The notes: generated by a model from the letters alone, not told the origin. DNA of 6,868 nucleotides from Syntrophaceae bacterium UBA2192 (GCA_002327315.1 DCVI01000052.1:31203-38070); one strand, 5' to 3'. Counted from the first letter of the stretch, positions 1 to 6,004 are shown. Numbers and translations are program-made.

Positions 1-1089
1 GAATTCGCCGCAAAGAACATCGATCCCATAGCCGCGGAAATCGACGAGAACAGCCGCCACCCGGCAGAGCTGTTCCGGAAGCTTGCCGCAGGAGGCTGGA
101 TGGGGATCCCCCTTCCAGCAGAATATGGGGGTGCCGGCGCGGACTTTATGACCCATGCCATCGTCGTGGAAGAGATTGCCCGGTCCTGCTCCTCGACGGG
201 CTTCACGGTGTCGTTTCACGCCGGCATCATCGGCACTGCGCTCGCCCTCTTCGCAAGCGAGGAGCAGAAGAAAAAATATCTCGTGCCCCTGGCAAAAGGG
301 GAACACATGGGTGCTTTTATGCTGACGGAGCCTCAGGCCGGCACCGACGTCATGGCCATCGGCACCACCGCCGTGCGCGACGGGCGGGATTATGTGATCG
401 ACGGGACGAAGACCTTCGTCTCCAACGGCCCCCTGGCCGACACGTACATCCTGTTCTGCTGGACGGACAAATCGGAGGGACGGAAGGGCATGAGCGCCTT
501 CATCGTCCCGAAGGGCTCGCCGGGCCTCATGCCGGGAAAACACTTCGACAAGATGGGGCTCCGCGCGTCTCAGACATCGGAGGTCGTTTTCAGAAATTGC
601 CGCGTGCCCGCGGAGAATCTGTTGAAGCAGGAGGGGGCAGGCTTTTCGATCGCCATGACGGGATTCGACCACGGCCGGATCGGGATCGCCGCCCAGGCCG
701 TCGGCATGCTCCAGGCGGCCCTCGATGAATCCATTCGGTATTCCAGGGAGAGGGTCCAGTTCGGAAACCCCATCTCCCGCCAACAGGCGATTGCCTGGAT
801 GATCGCCGACATGGCAACGGACCTTGCCGCCGCCCGCTTTCTCGCCTTCCACGCAGCCTGGCTGAAAGACCAGGGACTGCCCTTCGGCAAGGAGGCGGCG
901 ATGGCAAAGCTTTTCGCAACGGAAAAGGCGATGCGGCACACCGTGAAGGCGGTCCAGATCCATGGCGGCTACGGCTACATCAAGGGCGCGAAAGTGGAGC
1001 GGCTGATGCGAGATGCCAAGATCGCCGAGGTCTACGAAGGCACGTCGGAAGCCCAGCGAATGGTCATATCGGCGAGCGTGCTGAGATAA
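1..1089 (+). CDS. Acyl-CoA dehydrogenase, short-chain type (5'-partial)
   Basis: FAD-dependent acyl-CoA dehydrogenase, expected to convert a short or branched acyl-CoA to the 2-enoyl-CoA and pass electrons to electron-transfer flavoprotein in the cytoplasm. The frame is open from base 1, so the gene starts upstream; 362 residues are visible against a family length near 380, so only about 20 N-terminal residues are missing. An internal ATG at 100 falls inside the conserved N-terminal domain (GWMGIPLPAEYGG) and is not the start. Family signature 1 (MLTEPQAGTD) lies at visible residues 107-116. The C-terminal signature runs from QIHGGYGY to VYEGTSE, with the likely catalytic Glu at visible residue 346 (codon 1036-1038), the position used by butyryl-CoA and short-chain dehydrogenases. 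RVQFGNPIS, typical of the C-terminal helical domain, is present. The substrate cannot be read from sequence; the butyrate kinase genes downstream suggest a C4 or branched acyl-CoA. Confidence 0.95.
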   Translation, partial: EFAAKNIDPIAAEIDENSRHPAELFRKLAAGGWMGIPLPAEYGGAGADFMTHAIVVEEIARSCSSTGFTVSFHAGIIGTALALFASEEQKKKYLVPLAKGEHMGAFMLTEPQAGTDVMAIGTTAVRDGRDYVIDGTKTFVSNGPLADTYILFCWTDKSEGRKGMSAFIVPKGSPGLMPGKHFDKMGLRASQTSEVVFRNCRVPAENLLKQEGAGFSIAMTGFDHGRIGIAAQAVGMLQAALDESIRYSRERVQFGNPISRQQAIAWMIADMATDLAAARFLAFHAAWLKDQGLPFGKEAAMAKLFATEKAMRHTVKAVQIHGGYGYIKGAKVERLMRDAKIAEVYEGTSEAQRMVISASVLR

Positions 1090-1162
1090 GGAAAGGCGAA
1101 AGGCCACAGGCTAAAGGCAACGAACCCCTTTCACCCGAACCCCTGTATTCAAGGAGGGAGAG
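1090..1162. other. 73-nt spacer with short direct repeats
   Basis: This spacer separates the dehydrogenase gene from the acyltransferase/kinase trio. It contains three copies of AAAGGC (1092-1097, 1099-1104, 1113-1118) and two copies of the 9-mer CGAACCCCT (1121-1129 and 1136-1144). GAAAGG at 1091-1096 can pair with CCTTTC at 1127-1132. There is no T-run after a stable stem, so no terminator is called and transcription probably continues into the next gene. A strong Shine-Dalgarno (AAGGAGGG, 1151-1158) closes the spacer. Confidence 0.5.
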
Positions 1163-2092
1163 ATGATCCGCTCATTCCAGGACATGGACAGATTGGCATC
1201 CGAGAAGGGGCCGAAGAGGCTGGTGGTGCTGGCCCCCGAGGACGAGGAGTTCATGATGGCCGTCAAAAAGAGCGCCGAGGAGGGCTACACCCGGCCCATC
1301 CTCATCGGCGACCGGGAGAAGATGGAGCGGCTGGCCGACCAGGTGCACTACGACATCAGCGGCACAGAGAAGATCTACGAGAAGAGCCGCCAGGCCATCG
1401 CCGATCTCGGCATCTCCATGCTCTTCTCCGGCGAGGTCGATATCGCCGGCAAGGGGCAGATCCCGACGGCCTACATCTACCGGGCCATCATCCGGGAGGA
1501 ATCGAAGGCCGGCAAGGGGAAGGTCGTCAGCGTCATATCCATGTGGGACATCGAGGGCCTCGAGCACCTGACCTGTTTCACCGACCCGGGCGTGAACATC
1601 ACCCCCGACTACCGGGCCAAGGCGGAGATTGTGCGCAACGCCGTCTTCCTCTTCCACCTGCTCGGCTACCCGAAGCCGAAGATCTGCGTGCTGTCCGGAA
1701 AGAGGGAGATCAACGGCGACATCCCCTCCTACCAGGACTTTCTCGAGCTGAAAAAAGCGGCCGCTGCGGGCGATCTCGATTCCTGCGAAGTGATGGCGGC
1801 GACCTCGTTTCTCGACATCTTCTGCCCGGGGGAAAAAGCCTTTCGTCTGGGCGACACCGACATCGGAAAGGCGGATTTCCCCCACATCATGCTCGTTCCC
1901 AACCTCGCGACGGGCAACATCCTCGCCAAGCTCGACTTTGCCCTGAAGAACGTCCGGCGGCGCTCCCTCGTGATGAGCTCCCGGGGGCCCGTCATCGTTC
2001 CCTCGCGATCGGATTTCCAGGATTCCATTCTCGGCGAGATCGCCGCGGGGGTCACCGTGGCCGAGCAGATCAAGGGAGGGACGGCATCATGA
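1163..2092 (+). CDS. Phosphate acyltransferase-like protein, paralog A (phosphotransbutyrylase family)
   Basis: A 309-residue member of the PTA/PTB family (usual length near 300), which interconverts acyl-CoA plus phosphate with acyl phosphate plus CoA. The ATG follows AAGGAGGG by 4 nt. Features matching the family by eye are KGQIPT (97-102), Arg107 in YRAI, TDPGVNITPD (140-149), the VPNLATGN segment with Asn252, and PVIVPSRSD near the C terminus with Ser281-Arg282 and Asp284, equivalent to the catalytic Ser-Arg and Asp of phosphotransacetylase. Two segments normally strongly conserved are replaced: the VNPxxPxTxDA segment reads INGDIPSYQDF (183-193), and the GPLxxDxAxS segment reads ATSFLDIFCPG (213-223). 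It overlaps the next gene, a second paralog, by 4 nt, which suggests coupled translation. It may be one subunit of a heteromeric acyltransferase. Family assignment is firm; substrate and independent activity are uncertain. Confidence 0.85.
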   Translation: MIRSFQDMDRLASEKGPKRLVVLAPEDEEFMMAVKKSAEEGYTRPILIGDREKMERLADQVHYDISGTEKIYEKSRQAIADLGISMLFSGEVDIAGKGQIPTAYIYRAIIREESKAGKGKVVSVISMWDIEGLEHLTCFTDPGVNITPDYRAKAEIVRNAVFLFHLLGYPKPKICVLSGKREINGDIPSYQDFLELKKAAAAGDLDSCEVMAATSFLDIFCPGEKAFRLGDTDIGKADFPHIMLVPNLATGNILAKLDFALKNVRRRSLVMSSRGPVIVPSRSDFQDSILGEIAAGVTVAEQIKGGTAS

Positions 2093-2994
2093 TGACGAAT
2101 TTCGACCAGATCCGCAAAGAGGCAAAGGCAAAGGGTAAAAAGAGAATCGTCATCGCCCCCGTCACGGCCGCAACGGACTTCTCCGTCCTCTCCGCCGCCA
2201 TGGCGGAAGGCCTGGTCTTTCCCGTCCTCATCGGTGAAGGCAAGGCCGTCGCGTCGTGGGTCAACCGGGAGAAGATCCAGGCGGCCCACGTCGAAAGCAT
2301 CGAAGAGCCTGACAGCGCAAAGGCCCTCGCCCTGGCCATCGACATGCTGAAAAAAGACGCGGTGGAGATCCTCATGCGGGGTTCCATCGAACCGAAGCGC
2401 TTTTTCGAGACGGTCCTTGACAGGGAGAAGGGGCTGCTGAAGGAGCGGGTGGCAAGCCTCGTCTCCGTCTTCGACCCGCCGGGGGTCGGCCGCGTGACCA
2501 TGGCGTCGGACACCTACATCAACAGCTTCCCCTCGATTGCCGAGAAGGTCACCATCACGGAAAACGTCATCCGCCTGGCCCGCGTCCTGGGGTTCAGCTC
2601 CCCGAAGATCGCCGCCCTGTCGGCCATCGAGCAGGTCAACCCCGCCATCCCCTCCACGCTGGATGCGGCGATCCTCTCGAAGATGGCCGAGAGGGGGCAG
2701 TTCGGCGACGTCACCCTCGAGGGCCCCCTCGACATCGACTGCGCCGTGAGCCAGAGGGCCGCCTCGCGCAAGGGGGTGCACAGCGCCGTGACGGGGCACG
2801 GAGACATCTACCTCATGCCCAACGTCGAAGCGGGGTTCCTCATGGCCGAGCTCTCGGTATTCATCGGCAAGACCCCCATGGCCTGCGCCCTCATGGGGAC
2901 AAGCCACCCCGTCGTGCTGAACCTGCCCTTCGTGCCGGCGGAGAACCGGTTGACGGAAATCGAGCTTGCCGTTCTTTTAGTCGGGAGGTTGTAG
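2089..2994 (+). CDS. Phosphate acyltransferase-like protein, paralog B, catalytic Ser-Arg motif lost
   Basis: A 301-residue second PTA/PTB-family protein. The start at 2089 gives an ATGATGA junction with the stop of paralog A; GGGAGGG at 2074-2080 sits 8 nt upstream, and the ATG at 2092 is an equally possible start. It retains family segments AIEQVNPAIPSTLDAA (179-194), EGPLDIDCAVS (211-221) and GDIYLMPNVEAG (238-249). The C-terminal motif that usually reads PVVLTSRADS reads PVVLNLPFVP (274-283), so the Ser-Arg pair is Leu279-Pro280 and the Asp is Val282. The Asn after EAG is Phe250, and the Arg of the LLRAVLD-type segment is Glu (FFETVLD, 105-111). The reading frame is intact and full length, so it is not a pseudogene. 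It is probably non-catalytic alone and more likely a structural or regulatory partner of paralog A; a changed chemistry is the alternative. Confidence 0.85.
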   Translation: MMTNFDQIRKEAKAKGKKRIVIAPVTAATDFSVLSAAMAEGLVFPVLIGEGKAVASWVNREKIQAAHVESIEEPDSAKALALAIDMLKKDAVEILMRGSIEPKRFFETVLDREKGLLKERVASLVSVFDPPGVGRVTMASDTYINSFPSIAEKVTITENVIRLARVLGFSSPKIAALSAIEQVNPAIPSTLDAAILSKMAERGQFGDVTLEGPLDIDCAVSQRAASRKGVHSAVTGHGDIYLMPNVEAGFLMAELSVFIGKTPMACALMGTSHPVVLNLPFVPAENRLTEIELAVLLVGRL

Positions 2995-2996
2995 TC

Positions 2997-4073
2997 ATGG
3001 AAAAGACACGCGACATCCTGGCCATCAACGTCGGCTCAACGTCCACCAAGGTCGCCTTCTACCGGGACTCGGAGAGGCTCGTGCAGGAATCGATCGCCTA
3101 CAGCGCCGCCGATCTTGCCCGCTGCGCAAGTCTCAAGGAGCAGCTGCCGCTTCGCGAGGAGGGCCTCCGGAAATTCATCGAGAAAAATGCCATCGACATG
3201 GGCAAGGTCGATCTCGTCATCAGCCGCGGGGGACTGGGCCGGCCCGGGCCGGCCGGCGCCTACACCATCGATGAGGCCATGTGCGACGACCTCATGCAGG
3301 GTAAATACGGAAAGCACCCCTCGGCCCTGGGGCCGTCGATGGCCCTCGCTCTTGCGCGGCAACACCGCATGCCCGCCGTTGTGATCGACCCGCCGAGCAC
3401 CGACGAGTTCCAACCCCTGGCGCGGGTGTCGGGGCTGCCCGAGATCGAACGCAAGAGCGTCTTTCACGCCCTCAACCAGAAGGCCGCCGCTCGCAAGGCG
3501 GCAGGGCAGCTGAAGAAGCGATACGAGGAGATCAACCTCGTGGTGGCCCACCTCGGCGGAGGGATCACGGTCGGCGCCCACTGCAGGGGGAAGGTGATCG
3601 ACTGTACGCACGGGCTCAACGAAGGGCCTTTCTCCCCGGAGAGGGCGGGCGCCCTGCCGACGCAGGACCTGGTCGATCTGGCCCAGTCCGGTCGCATCAG
3701 CCCGAAGGATCTCGCGAGAAAGCTCGTCGGCCAGGGGGGCCTTGCGGCCTACCTCGGGACGACCAATGCCGTCGAAGTGGAGGAGGCCGTGAAAAAGGGC
3801 GATGCGAAGGCGGAGCTCATCTACCGGGCCATGGCCTACCAGATCGCCAAGGACATCGGCGCCATGGCAGCCGTCCTCTGGGGCGATATCGACGGCGTCG
3901 TCCTGACGGGGGGACTCGCCCATTCGGAGATGCTGACCGGGTGGGTCCGGCAGCAGACGAAATTCATCGCGCCTGTTTTCATCTTCCCGGGGGAGGACGA
4001 GATGGAGGCCATGGCCGCAGGGGCACTGCGAATCCTGCGCGGCGAGGAAACGCCGCGGGACTATCAGCCCTGA
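2997..4073 (+). CDS. buk: Butyrate kinase (or branched-chain/short-chain fatty acid kinase)
   Basis: Reversibly transfers phosphate between an acyl phosphate and ADP, giving a carboxylic acid plus ATP, or activating the acid in reverse. The protein is 358 residues, the usual length for Buk, and belongs to the acetate kinase/Hsp70/actin (ASKHA) fold. Visible motifs in order are the phosphate-1 loop NVGSTSTK (11-18), SRGGL (76-80), DPPSTDEF (131-138), IERKSVFHALNQKAAAR (150-166), HLGGGI (185-190), NEGPFSPERAG (208-218), VLTGGLAHS (302-310) and PGEDEMEAMAAGALR (331-345). GPFSPER and GEDEMEAMAAGAL separate it from acetate kinase. GGGAGG at 2983-2988 supports the ATG, and the gap to the preceding acyltransferase gene is only 2 nt, so the trio is almost certainly co-transcribed. 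The acyl chain preferred (butyrate, isobutyrate, isovalerate) cannot be told from sequence. Confidence 0.95.
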   Translation: MEKTRDILAINVGSTSTKVAFYRDSERLVQESIAYSAADLARCASLKEQLPLREEGLRKFIEKNAIDMGKVDLVISRGGLGRPGPAGAYTIDEAMCDDLMQGKYGKHPSALGPSMALALARQHRMPAVVIDPPSTDEFQPLARVSGLPEIERKSVFHALNQKAAARKAAGQLKKRYEEINLVVAHLGGGITVGAHCRGKVIDCTHGLNEGPFSPERAGALPTQDLVDLAQSGRISPKDLARKLVGQGGLAAYLGTTNAVEVEEAVKKGDAKAELIYRAMAYQIAKDIGAMAAVLWGDIDGVVLTGGLAHSEMLTGWVRQQTKFIAPVFIFPGEDEMEAMAAGALRILRGEETPRDYQP

Positions 4074-4158
4074 CGTCTGGCAGACGGTGCAGACGGCGGT
4101 TTATTTAATGCTCCCGTTGTGCTAAACCTGCCCCACGCAGTCCATCCCGGGGCCACGG

Positions 4159-4178
4159 ACCCCGACTTCGTCCGGGGT
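4159..4178 (+). terminator. Imperfect GC hairpin, possible terminator of the buk operon
   Basis: ACCCCG (4159-4164) pairs with CGGGGT (4173-4178). After a single bulged C at 4172, AC (4165-4166) pairs with GT (4170-4171) around a TTC loop. The stem is followed by TATTC rather than a proper T-run, and it lies 86 nt past the buk stop, so termination is only a possibility. Confidence 0.3.
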
Positions 4179-4210
4179 TATTCATGGAAGAAACAGCCTC
4201 CTTGCCCTGA

Positions 4211-4256
4211 GTTGTAAACCATGTGCCCGGTCAATGTTGTAAACTAAGTAACCGGT
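4211..4256 (+). repeat. Two tandem imperfect 21-nt repeats, period 25
   Basis: Copy 1 (4211-4231) and copy 2 (4236-4256) both begin GTTGTAAAC and end CCGGT, and match at 17 of 21 positions. Spacing between starts is 25 nt. Closely spaced directly repeated sites are typical of transposase-binding ends of some insertion sequences (IS21-like elements, for example). No transposase gene is in the window, so if this is an element end it is a remnant, or the site of an unrelated binding protein. Confidence 0.5.
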
Positions 4257-4269
4257 TTGTACCTGCGAT

Positions 4270-4309
4270 CCCCCTCTCCCCTCCATGTGAGAGGGTAGGG
4301 GTGAGGGGG
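4270..4309. repeat. C-rich/G-rich imperfect inverted repeat, dispersed-type
   Basis: CCCTCTC (4272-4278) pairs with GAGAGGG (4289-4295) across a 10-nt loop, and the right arm continues as TAGGGGTGAGGGGG. Palindromic C/G-rich units of this style are scattered between genes in many proteobacterial genomes. Copies elsewhere in this genome cannot be seen from the window. Confidence 0.55.
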
Positions 4310-4336
4310 CCTCGAGAGCATGCACCCTCCCCTCCA

Positions 4337-4359
4337 TCCCCTCCCGTCGAGGGAGGGGA
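4337..4359. repeat. Perfect 9-bp hairpin, G-rich on + strand
   Basis: TCCCCTCCC (4337-4345) pairs exactly with GGGAGGGGA (4351-4359) around the 5-nt loop GTCGA. It shares CTCCCCTCCAT (4327-4337) with the inverted repeat 51 nt upstream, so the two are probably diverged or truncated copies of one element. It lies just before the alternative GTG start at 4363 of the reductase gene and could fold in that leader. No T-run follows, so it is not called a terminator. Confidence 0.55.
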
Positions 4360-4410
4360 AGCGTGGGGACTGTTTCTCGTGCGCAGGGGAACGCGTCGAC
4401 GCGTGACGTC

Positions 4411-5010
4411 ATGGCCAGGAAGATCATCGCAATCATCGGGAGCTACCGCAAGGACGGCATCATCGAGCACGCCGTCGATGCGATCCTGCGGGCCGCGGCC
4501 GAAAAAGGGGCCGAGACGGAAAAGGTCCGTCTCATCGAGTCCCGCATCGAGTTCTGCCGGAACTGCCGCAAATGCACGCAGCAGGAAGGGCCGCAACGGG
4601 GGGCCTGCGTCCACCGGGACGACATGGATGAACTGTTGAATAAAATCGAGGCGGCCGACGGCCTCGTCCTAGCATCGCCCGTGAATTTCTTCGGCGTCAC
4701 GGCGGTGACGCAGCGCTTCGTCGAACGGCTCGTGTGCTACGCCTGCTGGCCCTGGGGAAAGCCGGGGCCCTCCCTCCGGTTGAAGGACCGGGGCATCGGG
4801 GCCGTCCTCGTAACCTCGAGCGCCATGCCTGCCGCCCTGGGGCGGATCTTCACCCGGTCCCTGGGAGGGCTGAAGCGCGCCGCGCAGACCCTGGGCGCAA
4901 AACCGGCGGGCACCCTTTTCATCGGCAAGGCCGCCCTGCGCGAGAAACAGGACCTGCCGCAGGCGATCCTGGACAAGGCGCGAAAAATGGGGTACGAAAT
5001 AGCGCGTTAG
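4411..5010 (+). CDS. Flavodoxin-fold NAD(P)H-dependent oxidoreductase, iron-sulfur-flavoprotein-like
   Basis: A 199-residue protein of the NADPH-dependent FMN reductase/flavodoxin superfamily; cytoplasmic electron transfer on FMN is expected. The N terminus MARKIIAIIGSYRKDG carries strand 1 and the FMN-phosphate loop (GSYRKDG, 10-16), and ASPVNFFG (88-95) is the usual flavin-contacting loop. Between them lies Cys49-x2-Cys52-x2-Cys55-x10-Cys66 followed by RDDM, resembling the [4Fe-4S] motif of archaeal-type iron-sulfur flavoproteins (CX2CX2CX4-7C), though the last spacing is longer. I chose ATG 4411 because the fold begins there. A GTG at 4363 would add 16 residues of no recognisable content and sit next to a repeat hairpin, though it has GGGAGGGG 4 nt upstream, whereas 4411 lacks a good Shine-Dalgarno. 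The MBL-fold gene follows after 25 nt, probably in the same transcript. The redox partner is unknown. Confidence 0.85.
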   Translation: MARKIIAIIGSYRKDGIIEHAVDAILRAAAEKGAETEKVRLIESRIEFCRNCRKCTQQEGPQRGACVHRDDMDELLNKIEAADGLVLASPVNFFGVTAVTQRFVERLVCYACWPWGKPGPSLRLKDRGIGAVLVTSSAMPAALGRIFTRSLGGLKRAAQTLGAKPAGTLFIGKAALREKQDLPQAILDKARKMGYEIAR

Positions 5011-5022
5011 AACGTCTCACCC

Positions 5023-5027
5023 GGGAG
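5023..5027 (+). promoter_or_regulatory. Shine-Dalgarno supporting a TTG start
   Basis: GGGAG ends 8 nt before the TTG at 5036. This spacing and the family-typical first residues (IDRILPDLYRI) decide the non-ATG start of the MBL-fold gene; the next in-frame ATG (5081) would remove the first strand of the fold. Confidence 0.6.
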
Positions 5028-5035
5028 CCATTGAA

Positions 5036-6004
5036 TTGATCGACCGAATACTGCCTGATCTCTACCGGATCACCCTCCCCATGCCTTTCCGCCTCCGACA
5101 CGTGCATGTTTATGCCCTGCTGCACGACGGCAGGGTGGCCCTCTTCGACACGGGCATGAACATCCCTGAAACGTACACGGTGCTCGACGAGGCGCTGTCG
5201 ACCCTGGGGAAGACGACGAAGGACATCGACCGCATCTTCCTCACCCATTTCCACGCCGATCACTGCGGGATAGCCGGCAGGATCCAGGAGATCTCCGGCG
5301 CCGCAGTCCACCTGTCGGATGTCGACGAGAGCCGCCTGCAGCAAAACAACAGGCTGGAGGAACTTGCCGGGCGGGCGAGGCAATTCTTCCTGCCGCAGGG
5401 GCTCCCGCTGAAGGCCATGGACACGCTGATCAAGCTCATGGCCGTCTTCCGGAAAGCCACAATCCCCTTCCGGGTGGGCAGCCCCCTGGTGCCCCGCGAA
5501 AGGATTACCCTGGGGGACAGGACCTTCGAGGTCATCCCCGCGCCCGGCCACACGGCCGGACAGATGTGCTTCTATTTTCCCGACGAAGCCATCCTTCTTG
5601 CAGGCGATCACATCCTGCCCGACATCACGCCCAATCTCAGCCCCGATATCTTTCGGCTCGAGTACCGGCCGCTCAAGAGCTTTCTCGAATCCCTGGGCGC
5701 CATCCGCGACCTGCCCGTCCGGATGGTCTACCCTGCCCACGGGGACCCCTTCCCCGATCTGCCGAAACGTATCGACGAGATGAAGGAGCACCACGCGGAG
5801 AGGACGCAGCTGATCGTCGAGGCGCTTCGGGGAAAAGAGAAGACGGCCTTCGATGTCTCCGGCGACATCTTCGGGACGGAGCTTCCGGAGTTTGACCAGT
5901 TCCTCGCCCTCAACGAGACCTACGTCCATCTCGTGGAGCTGATGGACAAAGGTGTCGTCATGACGGGTGAGCGGGACGGGCTTGTACTTTACCGCACAAC
6001 CTGA
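5036..6004 (+). CDS. MBL-fold metallo-hydrolase, LACTB2-like
   Basis: A 322-residue metallo-beta-lactamase-fold hydrolase with a probable TTG start. The dinuclear metal site is complete: THFHADHCG gives His71, His73, Asp75 and His76; PGHTAG gives His172; LLAGDH gives Asp191; YPAHGDP gives His235. FDTG (37-40) is the usual strand-loop before it. The C-terminal region from about residue 250 (HHAERTQLIVEAL through GVVMTGERDGLVLYR) looks like the small winged-helix domain found in LACTB2-type proteins. There is no signal peptide, so it should be cytoplasmic. Family members include thioesterases, glyoxalase II-like enzymes and nucleases, and the substrate cannot be told here. Location beside a flavin reductase and downstream of acyl-CoA genes makes a thioester substrate conceivable but unproven. 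It follows the reductase gene by 25 nt. Confidence 0.9.
   Translation: MIDRILPDLYRITLPMPFRLRHVHVYALLHDGRVALFDTGMNIPETYTVLDEALSTLGKTTKDIDRIFLTHFHADHCGIAGRIQEISGAAVHLSDVDESRLQQNNRLEELAGRARQFFLPQGLPLKAMDTLIKLMAVFRKATIPFRVGSPLVPRERITLGDRTFEVIPAPGHTAGQMCFYFPDEAILLAGDHILPDITPNLSPDIFRLEYRPLKSFLESLGAIRDLPVRMVYPAHGDPFPDLPKRIDEMKEHHAERTQLIVEALRGKEKTAFDVSGDIFGTELPEFDQFLALNETYVHLVELMDKGVVMTGERDGLVLYRTT

Larger units (their letters stand above)
4074..4410. other. 337-nt non-coding, repeat-rich spacer
   Basis: I see no convincing gene on either strand here. The contents from left to right are a duplicated GCAGACGG (4080-4087 and 4089-4096) that can pair with CGTCTG at 4074-4079; a 21-nt echo of the paralog B gene (4113-4133); a GC hairpin (4159-4178); a tandem repeat of period 25 (4211-4256); a C-rich/G-rich inverted repeat (4270-4309); and a perfect 9-bp hairpin (4337-4359). 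CTCCCCTCCAT occurs twice (4276-4286 and 4327-4337), linking the last two elements. The spacer separates the acyltransferase/kinase operon from the reductase/hydrolase pair. Its high repeat density suggests that mobile or dispersed elements have inserted here. Confidence 0.6.

Noticed and set aside
1..6. EcoRI site GAATTC at the first base, suggesting a cloned fragment end
   Set aside because: Another GAATTC lies at 6667-6672 inside the lipoprotein gene, so the window is not a complete EcoRI fragment; the site may be coincidental.
1543..2088. Extension of paralog B upstream to 1543 as a 483-residue protein
   Set aside because: The extra part overlaps paralog A out of frame and reads as Arg/Pro/His-rich nonsense; a Shine-Dalgarno and family-typical N terminus place the start at 2089.
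1172..2907. Long antisense open frames opposite the two acyltransferase genes (up to 392 codons)
   Set aside because: They are shadows produced by GC-rich codon bias; the translations are low-complexity (rich in Gly, Asp, Arg, Val), show no family motif, and lie opposite clear genes.
4074..4217. Stop-codon readthrough extension of butyrate kinase by 47 codons
   Set aside because: The protein already has its normal family length and C-terminal motif, and the extension shows no known domain apart from the 7-residue PVVLNLP echo reported separately.
4182..4639. Small open frames on both strands around the C/G-rich repeats
   Set aside because: Their Pro/Ser/Arg-rich translations come from the repeats themselves and from shadow frames of the reductase gene.
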